A DNA stretch of 64,000 bases from Nicotiana tabacum (taxonomy: Eukaryota; Streptophyta; Magnoliopsida; Solanales; Solanaceae), in assembly GCF_000715075.1 (NCBI RefSeq), contig NC_134102.1, positions 99,532,266 to 99,596,265 on the forward strand, read 5' to 3'. Numbering within the stretch: position 1 is the first letter of the stretch; each line of letters opens with the position of its first letter. Shown piece after piece: positions 32,827 through 45,214 of this stretch. Both the position numbers and the translations under genes were made by a program. The notes beneath the pieces are model-generated. The model was not told the DNA's origin. It was given only the letters and a program-made list of their open reading frames with translations, and made no database searches.

Positions 32827-34172
32827 CACCTAAGGCAACACAAGAGTCAAAGGAAGATGATGCAAGTTCAGAGCGAATGGAGGTTACAAGGCCACCACCA
32901 CCTTTCCCCCAAAGATTGCAGAAAAGGAATGACGATCGCATGTTCAACAAATTTCTCTCCATGTTGAGTCAGGTTCAATTAAATATTCCATTAGTGGATG
33001 TACTTCGTGAAATTCCAAAGTACGCTAAGTACATAAAAGACATAGTGGCTCATAAGAGGAAATTGACTGAGTTCGAGACGGTTGCACTTACTGAGGAGTG
33101 CACATCAAGGGTCCAAAACAAGCTTCCCTAAAAGCTTAAGGACCCTGGCAGCTTCACCATTCCAGTACAAATCGGTAATATTAACGTGGGACGTGCTCTG
33201 TGTGATTTGGGTGCAAGCATAAATCTGATGCCTTTATCCTTGTTTAAGCAATTAGGTCTGGGAGCTCCGAGACCAACCACCGTGATGTTGCAATTAGCTG
33301 ATAGGTCCATAGCCTACCCTGAAGGAGTGATTGAAGATGTGCTGCTGCAAATTGGAAAATTCATCTTCCCAGCTGACTTCATTATTCTAGACTTCGAGGC
33401 TGATGAACAAGTTCCAATCATATTGGGACGACCTCTCTTGGCTACTGGCGATGCAATAATTAAAGTGAGAGAAGGGAAAATGATTATGAGAGTGGACAAT
33501 GAGGAGGCAGTCTTCAATGTCTACAAAGCAATCCAACTCCCCCGCCACTATGAGGAGCTCTCTATGATATCTGTGGTGGAGGTGGATGAGAAACTTCTTG
33601 ACACGAGTGTATATCTAGGCGACTGTTTAGAAAAAGCAATCATGATGTTTGATAGCTTGGAGATGGATGATGAGGTTGAGGAGATGATGCATATCCTAGA
33701 TACATCATGTGGTTACATGCAAGGAATAATCCCGTTTGAGCCCCTGAATAGGCCAAGTGGCCCCCCACCAAAGCCGTCAATTGAAAAAGCTCCAAATTTG
33801 GAACTTAAACCCCTACCCCCTCACCTTCAATATGCTTATTTGGGAAGTTCTGACACTTTACCTGTTATTATTTCTGCTCACTTGTCTAAATTACAGGAAG
33901 AAAAGCTATTAAGGGTGCTACGTGAGCACAAGCGAGCAATTGGGTGGACAATGTCTGACATTAAAGGCATTAGTCCAGCTTTCTGCATGCACAAAATCCT
34001 CATGGAGGACGGACACAAGCCAAGTGTAGAACACCAACGCCGACTAAATCCAATCATGAAAGAAGTGGTAAGAAAAGAAGTGATTAAGTGGCTTGATGCA
34101 GGTATTGTATTTCCAATCTCTGATAGTAAATGGGTAAGCCCCGTTCAATGTGTGCCGAAGAAAGGGGGATAA
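32823..34172 (+). pseudogene. Protease and RT N-terminus, internal copy 2
   Basis: It has the same linker as copy 1 and the same in-frame TAA (33128-33130). From 33186 to 34172 the frame is open for 328 codons and covers the protease ([12 protein letters not shown]) and the RT N-terminus ([28 protein letters not shown]). The copy 1 frameshift near 23090 is absent. It ends at the shared stop in GGGGGATAACC. Confidence 0.85.
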
Positions 34173-36697
34173 CCGTAGTAGTTAATGAAAATAATGACTT
34201 AATTCCTACAAGAACTGTAACTGGATGGAGAATTTGCATAGATTACAGAAAACTGAACAATGCCACCCGGAAAGACCACTTTCCCCTTCCTTTTATTGAC
34301 CAAATGCTTGATAGATTAGCTGGCCAGGAATACTACTGTTTCCTGGACGGTTATTCGGGGTATAATCAGATTGCTATAGCCCCAGAAGACCAAGAGAAAA
34401 CTACATTTACATGTCCTTATGGCACGTATGCGTTCAAGAGAATGCCCTTCGGTCTTTGTAATGCACCTGCGACTTTTCAAAGGTGTATGATGGCTATTTT
34501 CACTGACATGGTTGAAAGATATGTAGAAGTATTCATGGACGATTTTTCTGTGTTTGGATGTTCTTTTGATAGTTGTTTGATGAACCTTGATAAAGTGCTA
34601 GCTAGGTGTGAAGAGACGAACTTGGTGCTAAACTGGGAAAAGTGTCATTTCATGGTACGTGAAGGTATAGTTTTAGGGCACAAGGTTTCAAAAGATGGTC
34701 TACAGGTGGATAAAGCAAAGGTGGAGACGATCGAAAAATTGCCCCCGCCGACATCCATCAAAGGCATTCGCAGTTTCTTGGGTCATGCAGGTTTTTATCA
34801 TCGTTTCATTAAAGATTTTTCGAAAATTTCTTCCCCTTTGTGCAGGCTTCTAGAGAAAGACGTTACCTTCAAGTTTGATAATGTATGTCTGAAAGCATTT
34901 GAGGAGCTGAAGGGAAGATTGGTGACTGCACCAATTATCATTGGCCCCGATTGGGCACAACCATTTGAGTTGATGTGCGATGCAAGTGACATAGCAATTG
35001 GAGCGGTGTTGGGGCAAAGGAGGGATAAAATCTTTCACTCCATTTATTATGCAAGCAAAACTATGAATCCAGCTCAGATGAATTATACAGTGACTGAAAA
35101 GGAGTTGCTTGCAGTGGTGTGGGCGTTTGACAAGTTCAGATCCTATCTAGTGGGAACCAAAGTCATCGTCTACACAGATCATTCAGCTATCAGATACCTA
35201 TTTGAAAAGAAAGACGCCAAGCCGAGGCTGATTCGTTGGGTCCTCCTCTTGCAAGAATTTGACTTAGAGATCCGAGATCGAAAAGGGACAGAAAATCAAG
35301 TGGCCGATCATTTGTCCAGATTAGAGAGCCGGAACCATGTAGCTGAAGGAGGGTCAATTAAAGAAACATTTCCGGATGAGCAAATATTAGCAATCACCTC
35401 AGGTGAAGCCCCATGGTATGCAGATTATGTGAATTTTATCGCAAGTGGGGTGACGCCACTAGAATGGACAGCTGACAATAGAAGAAGATTCCTACATGAT
35501 GTAAGGTTCTACGTGTGGGATGAGCCATTCCTATATAGGCAGTATGCAGATCAGTTGGTGAGAAGGTGTGTTCCTGAGGAAGAGATGAAGGCTATACTAC
35601 ATGACTGCCATGCGTCACCATATGGAGGTCATCACGGCGGGGATAGAACCGCCCAAAAAGTGCTACAATCAGGTTTTTATTGGCCAAAATTGTTTAAGGA
35701 TGCACATGCCTTCGTTAAAAATTGTGATAGATGCCAAAGAACTGGAACTATCACGAGGAAGCACGAGATGCCCTTGCAAAATATACTGGCGGTAGAACTT
35801 TTTGATGTTTGGGGGATTGATTTTATGGGACCATTCCCATATTCTAACGGACACAGATACATCTTGGTGGCGGTCGACTATGTTTCTAAGTGGGTAGAGG
35901 CCATAGCTCTTCCTACTAACGACGCAAAGGTTGTGGTAGGCTTTGTAAAGAAGCACATCTTCACACGTTTTGGGACCCCAAGAGTGTTGATAAGCGACGG
36001 GGGAACTCACTTTTGTAACAAACTGCTGAATAATATTCTTGCAAAATACGGAGTCAAGCACAAAGTTTCCACTGCCTATCATCCCCAAACGAGTGGTCAA
36101 GTAGAAGTTTCCAACAGAGAGGTCAAGCAGATTTTGGAAAAGACAGTAAGTATGAATAGAAAGGACTGGGCCGGGAAGCTGGATGACGCATTATGGGCAT
36201 ATCGCACTGCGTACAAGACCCCAATAGGCACTTCTCCGTACAGGTTGGTTTATGGGAAGGCCTGCCATCTGCCCGTCGAGCTTGAACACAAAGCATATTG
36301 GGCGATTAAAAAGCTAAATATGGAGATGGACTTGGCCGGTGAGAAGAGATTGCTACAACTCAACGAGCTTGATGAGTTTCGATTGCATGCGTATGAAAAT
36401 GCCAAATTGTATAAAGAGAAGACCAAAAGATGGCATGATAAGCATATCCAACATCGTGAGTTTGAACCAGGTCAAGAAATTCTACTGTTTAATTCAAGGC
36501 TAAAGCTTTTTCCAGGAAAGCTTAAATCTCGATGGTCGGGTCCGTTTGAAGTGGTTAGTGTGAAACCTCATGGTGCGATAGAATTGTGTGATAAGGGGTC
36601 CAATATGACATTCTTGGTAAATGGCCAAAGAGTAAAACACTATTGGGGTGGTGACATTGCACGTCACAAGACCACAATGGATTTAGTGGAGGCATGA
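34130..36697 (+). pseudogene. pol: RT-RNaseH-integrase, internal copy 2 (855 open codons)
   Basis: This is the best preserved pol block in the window. The first dozen residues are out-of-frame overlap; genuine RT begins about residue 13. Visible motifs: [12 protein letters not shown] (71-80), MPFGLCNAP (105-113), FMDDFSVF (135-142); RNaseH DASD (284-287), TEKE (322-325), YTDH (348-351), ADHLSRLE (392-399); integrase zinc-finger His about 494-502 and Cys 532 and 535, core Asp 564, Asp 623, Glu 659; and a GPFEVV-type C-terminal domain with SRWSGPF. It would copy and integrate the element, but it is cut off from the upstream frame by the shared frameshift, so it is classed as a pseudogene. Confidence 0.9.
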
Positions 36698-37732
36698 AGA
36701 ACATGTTGCGTCGTGCCGCGACGTTAAATCAGGCGCTTCTTGGGAGGCCACCCAAGTTAGTTAGTTTATTTTTATTTTTATTTTTAAATTTTTTTTTCTT
36801 TTTGTAGGACATAGATCTTATTCAAAAAAAAAAAATAAAATAAATAAATTCCCCAGATATGAGAAAACGAGGCGGATGCGTCGCGTCCCCCTCAGCAAAA
36901 AAAAAAAAAAAAAATTTTGACGGGCCAATTGCTCAAGGCAGTGAAGTCTGCCTATCGCGCCCGTGTCGCGTCCGAAAATTTTTGAAGGAAGACAAGGGGA
37001 TGCGTCGCGTCAAAGCTCGCACGCACAGGTAAGTAATATATATTTTAACACATCTTAAGATAACCTATTCGAAAAAAATGTTTCTTGCGACGCATCCACT
37101 CGTCTCTTTTTGGCGACGCCTACGAACGCAGAACAGAATTCTCTCATCGAAATTGTAACGCATACAAACGCAATAAGCTCAAACGCGACAGGTACACATC
37201 ATCCTCTTCGTTCTTCCGTTGGCTTCTCTCCTAATTCGTCTCTCCTCCCTCCTTCAATGGTAGCAACAAGTAGGTTTTGCAATTTCAAAATTTTTAGGGC
37301 TGTCGTTCATGGTAGTTGTAATGGTTGCGAGATGATAAACTATAATTCCCTTCATCTCGTCCAACTTTGGGAGGGTAGTTGCATTGCTCAACTGATAGAA
37401 TGAACTAGGCACACTTGTTGCATACCACATGTTCGACGAATTGTCCCTGAGGAAAATTTAGGCGTCGGTGAAGTCTGAGTAACCGAGCAACATTGGTGTA
37501 TGCTTGAGAATAAGTGTGGGGTCGAGTGAGGGGCTATGTGAAATTGAATTTTTGAAGAGAGTTATCACATACTTGCTGAAAGTCATGAGCTACAATTCCA
37601 TGAAGAGTGAATGGCCTGACTTTACGAATAAATTGAAGTCTGCAAGCTGTTGCAATTGCTTTCAAGCTGAACTTCGCTGTTTCATCTGCTAATTGTTGAA
37701 TTCTTTGCATTGCAGGTACTTAGATTCGTAAA
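36698..37732 (+). other. Leader between integrase and ORF3, copy 2
   Basis: Nearly identical to 25967-27009, with a few indels in the A-rich parts. The GC-rich words near 36875 and 36996 and the splice signals are retained. Confidence 0.6.
37029..37715 (+). other. Putative intron in the ORF3 leader, copy 2
   Basis: It has the same donor ACAG|GTAAGT (GT at 37029) and acceptor TTTGCATTGCAG| (ends 37715) as copy 1, and the same length, 687 bp. Confidence 0.5.
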
Positions 37733-39307
37733 ATGACAGCAGTGAGTAAACCATCCAAGCAACAAGACAAAGATGGTAACAAGCAACCGCCCAAAAAGCC
37801 TACCGGAAGGGCAGCGGGCGGTCCAAATCCACAGAAAAAGAGGAAGCGGACGGAGAAGGAAATGGAACTGCTGCCTAGGCAGTTAAGTGATGATTCAGAG
37901 CAAGAGGAGGAGGCAACATTGGTCAGGAGGACAGTGAAGAAGGGTATTACACCAAGCAAAGGAATAGAGATAAGAGAGCCTGTGACATACCAAAGAAAAG
38001 CTTCGAGAATGAGTGCTCCGACTGATAAAGGGAAGGAGAAGATTACTACAGAATCTGAATCCGATTCCGATTCGGACAATGACCACCTACAGGTCAACAT
38101 GAGTGATGAAGACGAGGGTGAACCCATAGACCGAGTTGATTGGGAGAAATACTTTGTTAATGAGAAGGCATTCCGAGCCTATAAGAAGATACTGGTTTCA
38201 AAGAAGTATATTCCGGAAAAGCCGATAAACATCGGACCACTTAAGACAAAGTACTCAGAGTTTCTAAAGTCAATTCGAGAGGTGCAAAAATGGGGACCCA
38301 TTCTGAAAGGTCACGGCAAAGCCAACCTCACCATTGTTAGAGAGCTCTACGCCAATTGGCGTCACGCAAGGGGAAACATTGTGCGAGTAAGAGGGGTAGA
38401 TATTAATGTGTCAGCTGAAGCTCTGAATAACTTCTTAAGGGTGCCACACACACTTACAGACAGGTTTGACGCCATATGCAAAACACCAGATTATGCACAC
38501 ATTAAGTCTGTCCTATGCCCTACCAGGAAGGATGCAGAATGGAAGCATGGGAGTATGGAGTACCACTCTATAGCAAAGGAATTCATGAGTGCGTTAGCAC
38601 GTGTGGCTCTAAATTTCATTTGTAACCGCCTGCTGCCATGCCAACATAAAACTGATGTCCCTCGTTACCGCGCACTCGTATTATATGCTTTATTAGAGGG
38701 GATACCACTCAACTTCGGAGCCATCATGCATGATCAAATGCAGCGAACCAGGATGAATTACAAGTGGAGGCTGTTCTTTGCTAATACCCTAACGGCTTTT
38801 TTAACAGAGAGGGGAGTACTATGGGACAAGGAGAATGACGACATTGAGGCTAAAGCTCCAGGACCATATGATGTCACTCATGTTCTAGAGCCGAACAAGG
38901 GAAGGTCTTCTAAGCTCACCATCCAACAATTATTTGAGCATATGCAAGCAGATATGCAAGAGAACAGGGCTGAGCTGATAGCGACTCGTGTCGAGTTGAG
39001 TGCCACCAGGGATGAGTTGAGACAGACTCGTGCGGATCTAAGCCGAGTTCAGACCGAGCAGGCCACGATAATGAAGGAGATATCATTACTCCTCAGAGCT
39101 CTGGTTCAATGTGCAGGTAAAGACATCTCCCAGCTGATTGCATCATCCACTGCCGGACCATCCACTCCTGTTCCTCCCATAGTCACCGAGGCTCCACTCA
39201 ACAGGCCTACTGAGGTCGCTGTAACACCTGATATAGAATCCGCACCAATAGAAATGCTATGGATGCAGATGCTCCTCCACAGACTGCGGATGAGCCCTCC
39301 ACCTTGA
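37733..39307 (+). pseudogene. ORF3 downstream of integrase, copy 2 (C-terminal frameshift)
   Basis: The 524-codon frame keeps the segment missing from copy 1 and shows a heptad-like coiled coil (LFEHMQADMQENRAELIATR, then VELSATRDELRQTRADLSR) at about residues 395-460. A small deletion after SAPIE (about 13 bp relative to copy 1) replaces the acidic C-terminus found in copy 1 (ending ADEPSTLT) by out-of-frame residues. N-terminal KKRKR, the acidic run and the core are as in copy 1. The length before damage was probably close to 530 residues. No transmembrane segment is visible. Confidence 0.75.
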
Positions 39308-41093
39308 CTTGAGGGAGTTCTTCTCACCCTACTTTACCTTGTTTGTGTGCGTTGGGGACAACGCACAGTCCTAAGTGTGGGGTGGGGGTGATTCATGTTT
39401 GATGTATGGATGAATGTACTAAAATATTCACTGGATTAATGGCATAAAATAGCAGTAAATTCATCTATATGGAGTAACTATCAGTTTATCTATCAGTTTA
39501 TCATTATGAAAAAAAAAAAATCTTTGTAGATAGTAAATAAAAAAAATAAAAAAATATATATATATATAGTATCTTTGTAGATAGTAATAATCCCCTGTGA
39601 TTTTTCTTTGTGCCTCGGTTCTTTTCCATGGGATGTAGTTTGAACCGGGTAATTTTGTTTTCTTTTTAGAGTAGAGTAGGAATGTAGGGAATAAAAGGAG
39701 GAAGAATGATGAACCTAGGTGACCTTGACTTGGTTGATAATGGCATATTTAGGCTTTTACATATGTAATATCTTCCCGTCTCACTCTGAAATTATTGATG
39801 ATGCCTTGTTAAAATGGATAGCATGTTTTGTGGCGCCTATTTCTCATTTTCTTGACTTGTGTTCACTTTGCGCTTAATGCTTAATATCTCGTTGCTCCGT
39901 GAATACTTGCATTGTTTGAGAGTCGGAATGTGACCGTCCTTAGCGAGTCATATGCCATGTGTGGTGAGGTTTTTGTGTAGTCCATGTAGTGTACTTGTGT
40001 CTAGAACTTGCCCGGTATGTGAGTTGAAGCGAAATTTTAGGTGATGCTCGGTTTGAAAAATAATTTTAGGCTTTCTTTGATCTTTTTGAGCTTATTGCTT
40101 ATCACAAATAAAATCTATCCCTAGTTAACCCTTTTGAGCCTGTAGACCTTTTATTTGGTACCCACATTACAAGCCTATACCCTTTTTATTCTTAATTGAC
40201 ATTGTTTTGATCCTTTTACCTCTTAAAGCACTTTAATTGTTAGATGAGCGCTAAAAGAAGTAAGAAGGGACTAAGTGTGGGGTGACTTTTGAGTGGAACC
40301 AATGAAAGAAAGAAGGGTACACTTATTTTGTAAAATAATACACCACTAGCGGAAAGTGAAAAAAAAAAAAGAAAAATATAAACGAATAAATTGTTGTCGT
40401 GTTCTTGCTAGTGGGTATGAATTAAAGTAGTGCTTAAAGAAAGAGGAAATATTGTTTGAAGTGATATTATTGGTGAAATTGAAAGGGTGTTGAAGAATTC
40501 GCGCTTAAGTTATTTGATGATGTGTTAAAGTGCTTAGGAGGGTGAGTCACTATTCCTTAAATATATCCTACCCGTCCCTTAGCCCACATTACAACCATAA
40601 AAAAGTCCTAATTGATTTTAGATCGAGCGAGCTTACATTAGTAGAGATTTACATTAAGGGCAAGCCTATGGTACCAACTACATGCATGTGACTTCTTTTG
40701 TGAGAGTGAGCGATTTTCTTTGTGAGCATGAGATTCGAATGTGTGGATTGATTTTACTCTCTCTGCTTTTGTTGTGAGGGCACATGGTTTCACGAGGGAT
40801 AGGTAACGTTATTAGACTTCTCTATGATGTTGGTTGTTCAAGCCATGAGTGCATTGTGACATTGAGTCAGTTTTTGAGGTTAGGATTGTTGTGAGCATGT
40901 TGTCTTTGTTCGAATATGTTTAAAGAATGGCATAAGTAAAGGGAAGGGTATGTGATGCATAGCCTAGAGCCTAATTGTTGCAAATAACCACGGTCATAGG
41001 TGCAGTGTGCTTTGAATGATAAGAGCTTAATTTTAGTTCGTCTACTATAGGATGGTTTGTTCGAGGACGAACAAAGGTTTAAGTGTGGGGTAG
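39308..41093 (+). other. 3' non-coding region, internal copy 2
   Basis: As in copy 1: hairpin 39347-39366 with PPT-like motif 39373-39384, a further motif at 40273, and the true hairpin (41056-41075) and PPT (41081-41092). The (AT)n run is shorter, and a TCTTTGTAGATAGTAA unit is duplicated around 39521-39586. Confidence 0.7.
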
Positions 41094-42061
41094 TGATGTT
41101 TGGCATATTTCGATATGTGTTGATGTTACTTTACCCATGTTTTAACCACTTCTTGATGTTATTTAATCTTTAAAACGCCCAACATGGTGTAATTATTGGT
41201 TTGATGACTAATTAAGTTATGTGTGACGATTTAAGGTGTTCGGAGTGCAAAATATGAAGAAAATGTGGTTTAGCCAGAGGAAGAAGGGTTGGATGCGTCG
41301 CATCCAACCTAGGAAAACATCATCCTGCATGCAACCTTAGCGGTGAAGTTGGGCCATAGCGTCCGCCATCGCGTGCAAAGCTGAGAAATAGAGGAGAAGG
41401 CTGGATGCGTCGCATCCACCTTCGCAGGAAAAATTGAAATGGAGGACAAGGTGGATGCGTCGCATCCACCTTAGCATCAATCCCTGAAGCCGATTTGGAC
41501 TAGGAATAGGAGAGCTTTGGCCCACGACTTTTGTACGCAATATATAAGCCAAAAACGCCTCCCTTAGGTTATCTAACATATTGGGAAGGGGGAAAAAGCC
41601 ACGACAAAGCTGTGGAGGCCGGAATTCATCGAGTTTCATCTTTCTCCCACCAAACTTAGTAATTTTTATGTTTCTTTATATGATTTGTTGTTTGGCTACC
41701 ATGTCTATGTGGAGCTAAACTTCACGTTCTAGGGTTGTGGTTCTTTCATGACTATTGTTAGTCGGTCAATTCAATTGAAGAATACAATAGGATTGTTAGA
41801 TAGACCATAACCCTAGATCGTTTTCATTACATTGATATCATTAAAATCTGCTCTTTCTCTGTTCAAAGTTTATTATTTATATTTTTCTTATTTAATTAGT
41901 TGGAATAAAATATTTTTAGATTTAATTCTTGTTTAGATAATTAGGATAGTCTAATTTAGTTAATAGTTAATCATAAGTCCTCGTGGGTTCGACATCCGAC
42001 TTTTAGTCACTTTATTACTCGACGACCACGTATACTTGCGTGAGTGTGTTTGGTCGCAACA
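41094..42061 (+). mobile_element. LTR3 of family B (outer 3' LTR)
   Basis: A 968-bp LTR followed directly by the second AATAT. It has a private CG-to-CA change at 42028. TATA box at 41541-41548. Confidence 0.9.
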
Positions 42062-42066
42062 AATAT
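42062..42066. repeat. Target-site duplication AATAT, right copy
   Basis: Exact match to 19572-19576, placed immediately after GGTCGCAACA. Confidence 0.85.
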
Positions 42067-42490
42067 CCTTTCGTACAACTTAGAACACTATCGTGGATGT
42101 AACTTAATGAAAAATATTTTGAGGCGTTATAACCGTATCTTAGTGCTGAATTCACCACGATAACAATGACTAATATTATCTCATTTTCATCTTTCAAAAC
42201 TTCCATCATTGTGCGGTGGGATCAAAACAACTCTGCTAGATTCTATATATCGTATGCTATTCAGAAGCTTTACTGTAATTGTGGTACTTAGAGCGATGTG
42301 GTGGCTAAAGTTTTGGTCTAAAACAGTTGACTATCACGATCACAACAAGCTTTTGTACTAAGTTTATTTTACCGTTCGTTCTCAAAACATTTTATCAATT
42401 GCTATAATATCCTCAATAAATTTTCATTCAAATTTGGTCTCGACATGTTCGAAAATAAAAGCATTACATGCTTGAGGCTTGGAACACTAA
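42067..42490. other. Unassigned flank
   Basis: AT-rich, no clear open frame, no element ends. It may be old host intergenic sequence. Nothing else is supported. Confidence 0.4.
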
Positions 42491-42499
42491 AAAGCAGAA

Positions 42500-43871
42500 C
42501 TAAAAAGGGTCAAAACTATTCTGGTTTGGTAAATAGTTTACATTTATACTCGGTCTATTTATTAGTACGAAAATACATACTACATTCATCTATCAATCTA
42601 AAAATACACACAATAATATTTTTATTAATAAAAATAACCCTACATTTAATAGAGGACCTGGTGGGTCTTCAAATTAATGTGTTGGCATCTTTTTACTGAG
42701 CCATGTGGCACTCTTGATCCAAAAAACAAATCTGAGTTTAATTTTGACTCATTAACCGGATCCGACCCGATTTTTGTGGGTAAATAACATTTCTAGCCTA
42801 ATTCATTTTTTACTCTTTCTCTTTTCTATTTTCTTAAAATTGTTTTTTTCTTTTTGTTCTTTCTTTGAGAACTCATATAGAGGTCACCAAATCTGAATTT
42901 TTTTTAATGAAAATCGATGCCTGCAAGTTTGGCCGGAAAATATTTTACTGTGGCGACCAATAGTTTTGTTTTCTTCTTCAGACTCTTCTTTTCATTCTAT
43001 TTGTTGACGAAAAGTGAGATCTGAAAGTTGACTGGAAATGGCGAGTTCCGACTTCCCCCTTTACCATCTTATATTATTCTTTTTTTACCTTTCTTTACAG
43101 GTATCAAATCTATACAATGAAATAAAAGAAGCACAAAAAAAAATTATCACTAGATCCGGCCAAAAATATCTTGGAGATTGTTCGCCGAAAACGTTTTTCG
43201 ACGGCTTTTCCTATCACTGGATTTGGCCAACCTATTTTCCTCTCACTCTCCCCTCTTCTTCAATTCCTAAAATAACTCTTAAAATGGGGACAATCTCCAA
43301 ACCAGGAGCAGCGAATGACCATGGGGTTTGACCGGAACACTTCGCTGGAGAAATATCTCTGGCGATGACGTTGCTTCTCCGCTTTCTCTTTCATTTTCTC
43401 TCGCCTTTTCCACTCCTCATCTCATCTTCCGCCACCCAAAACAGTAAAGGAAATTCTAGCAAAGACCACCAGAAAACACATGAAAACCCCTCATTTTCAA
43501 ACACCATCGTTGAACATTATGTTGTTATTTAAGCATGTGATTTGAAAATGGAAGAAAAAGAGAAATTGCTGGAAAAAAGAGAGAAACTAATGGAGCAGAC
43601 GTGCGGATCCAGTTAATGGGCAGAATCCAATTAATGGGTCGAAATTTAGGATAACAGTGTCGTGTGGCCCAGTCAAAAGATGGCAACACACTAATCTGAA
43701 GACCCATCTGGTCAGCGTTTAAACGTAAGGGTATTTTTATTAATAAAAATTACATAATATATAATTTTGGATTGACAGATGGATGTAGTGTATATTTCTG
43801 GACTGATATATGGATACAGGATAAATGTAAACTAATTACTAAATAATAGGGGTAGTTTTGACCTTTTATCG
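42500..43871. mobile_element. Long-TIR Mutator-like element, non-autonomous
   Basis: Inverted repeats of roughly 270 bp (about 42500-42775 and 43600-43871) share blocks such as GGTCAAAACTA, TAGTTTACATTTAT, TTTTTATTAATAAAAAT, GGGTCTTCARATTARTGTGTT and CCATTAAYTGGAT-type ends. Flanks AAAGCAGAA (42491-42499) and AAAGCAAAA (43872-43880) form a 9-bp duplication with one mismatch, as expected for Mutator-like elements. The centre is not transposase. It contains a 97-codon ATG frame (43038-43331) with a hydrophobic start and a TTTACAG|GT acceptor-like site, so it could be captured gene sequence. Confidence 0.65.
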
Positions 43872-43880
43872 AAAGCAAAA

Positions 43881-44287
43881 GGAAACCTTCTTGCCTCGCT
43901 TTATCTTTGTGAGTTAAAGGCAAGGTGTATTAGTTAGTCGTCTGTGTCTTCGTAACACCAACAAAAAGGACATCAGTCTATTCACGTATATTGTTGATGG
44001 TGTGATTGGTATGATAACATTAATTTTCACGAATATAATTTCTCGAAAAATATTTTTCATGCTAGAAATTATTTCCAGAAAATATGTATCTCAACGATTA
44101 AGAATAATATCAACAAATTTAAGAGTGTGTTTATAAAAATTTTGAGTTCTAATGATTATTAATAATGTCTAAGTATTAAGTTAAAATCCAGAAAATTAAT
44201 TTTCCTCCTTTTGATGAAATCTGTTTTCCTTGGGAAACGACTTCGCTCATATCAAACACCAAAAAATGGCACTCGCGGAGTTTTTCC
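43881..44287. other. Unassigned spacer
   Basis: AT-rich DNA between two DNA elements. No coding or repeat structure recognised. Confidence 0.4.
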
Positions 44288-44295
44288 TTCATACC

Positions 44296-44657
44296 TAGTG
44301 GTAGTAAAATAGATTAAAAAAATAATTATTCATCTATATTATTCACTAAAAATGTGTTGGATAATAAATTTTTTAAAAATGGGTCAAATATGGATAAGAT
44401 CCAAATTATCCACTTAAAATAGAATAGATAACAAATATGTTAACTTTTACATTTGCAGAGATTCAAAGTGAGAGTTCCTTAAGTGTGGGAGACAAGGAAT
44501 TCTCCCAAAAATGATCATATTTAAGAAGCCATGGATAATATGGATATCCATATTATCTGCTGACCCATTTCTAACCGTTCCGATATCTTATCTATTTTTG
44601 CATTACCTATTTTTAACTCACTCATATCCGATTTGGTCCGTCCGTTTGCCACCCCTA
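44296..44657. mobile_element. hAT-type MITE
   Basis: The left end TAGTGGTAGTAAAA and the complement of the right end TAGGGGTGGCAAAC form a diverged terminal inverted repeat typical of plant hAT elements. The flanking octamers TTCATACC (44288-44295) and CTCATACT (44658-44665) share TCATAC at the same offset, consistent with an aged 8-bp duplication. A perfect 24-bp palindrome lies inside at 44534-44557 (arm GATAATATGGAT). Non-coding. Confidence 0.6.
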
Positions 44658-44665
44658 CTCATACT

Positions 44666-45214
44666 AAACACACCCTAAGAGTTCTAATTTCTTAATTTGA
44701 TGTTTCTATTTAGTACGTCTGATAATTTCTTTGCAAAATGGTTTGTATTACCCTCTGTTAGCTAGAAAAAATATATATTGAAGAAAATAATGAAGAGAAA
44801 CTTAATGAAAAAGTTAGAGAAATAAGAACTATCTATTTTCTTTTGAAAACGAAATATACTACGCATGTGTCTTCTCTCTCATCTAAATATGTTGTCCTCA
44901 AGGGACAACAATCTCCCCTTTACATTATTTTTTTTCTTTCTTTCTTTCTTTACACAAACCAAACAAGAGAATTTTTCTTTTTCGAGACTTTTCCTCCCTT
45001 TCTCATCATTTCTAAATTTTCCAAACACAGGGTTATCACTTATCAATATCCCCCTTTTTTACCAAAGAGGAGAAACTGGCTTGCATTATCCAAAAGAAAG
45101 AAGAAGAAAAAAAGCTCACACTTTTGCATAAATTTGTGATTGTATTGTTGTTTCGTTAATTAATATTTGCAGCTACTAAATTTATGATCAAATCCTATAC
45201 AATAATACTTTAGG
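44666..45214. other. Unassigned AT-rich spacer
   Basis: T-rich and A-rich runs (for example 44925-44950). The overlapping frames at 44843-45139 have low-complexity F/L/S/K composition and are not taken as genes. Confidence 0.4.

Larger units (their letters stand above)
19577..42061 (+). mobile_element. Tandem Athila-type retrotransposon, LTR-internal-LTR-internal-LTR (family B)
   Basis: Three near-identical LTRs of 968-969 bp (19577, 30304 and 41094) enclose two near-identical internal regions of about 9.8 kb. Only the outermost ends have the TSD AATAT, so the array behaves as one locus. Athila affiliation follows from the tRNA-Asp-type PBS, the pol motifs ([18 protein letters not shown]-type [13 protein letters not shown] in RNaseH) and an extra ORF downstream of integrase. 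Both internal copies share a stop before the protease and a frameshift at the RT start, and each has private frameshifts. None can encode a full gag-pol. Confidence 0.9.

Noticed and set aside
43038..43331. Possible host gene, 97 codons starting at an ATG
   Set aside because: It lies inside a TIR element with no domain and no visible gene context. Kept only as possible captured sequence.
44843..45139. 98-codon and 88-codon overlapping plus-strand frames
   Set aside because: Low-complexity F/L/S/K-rich translation of T- and A-rich DNA; no support for a gene.
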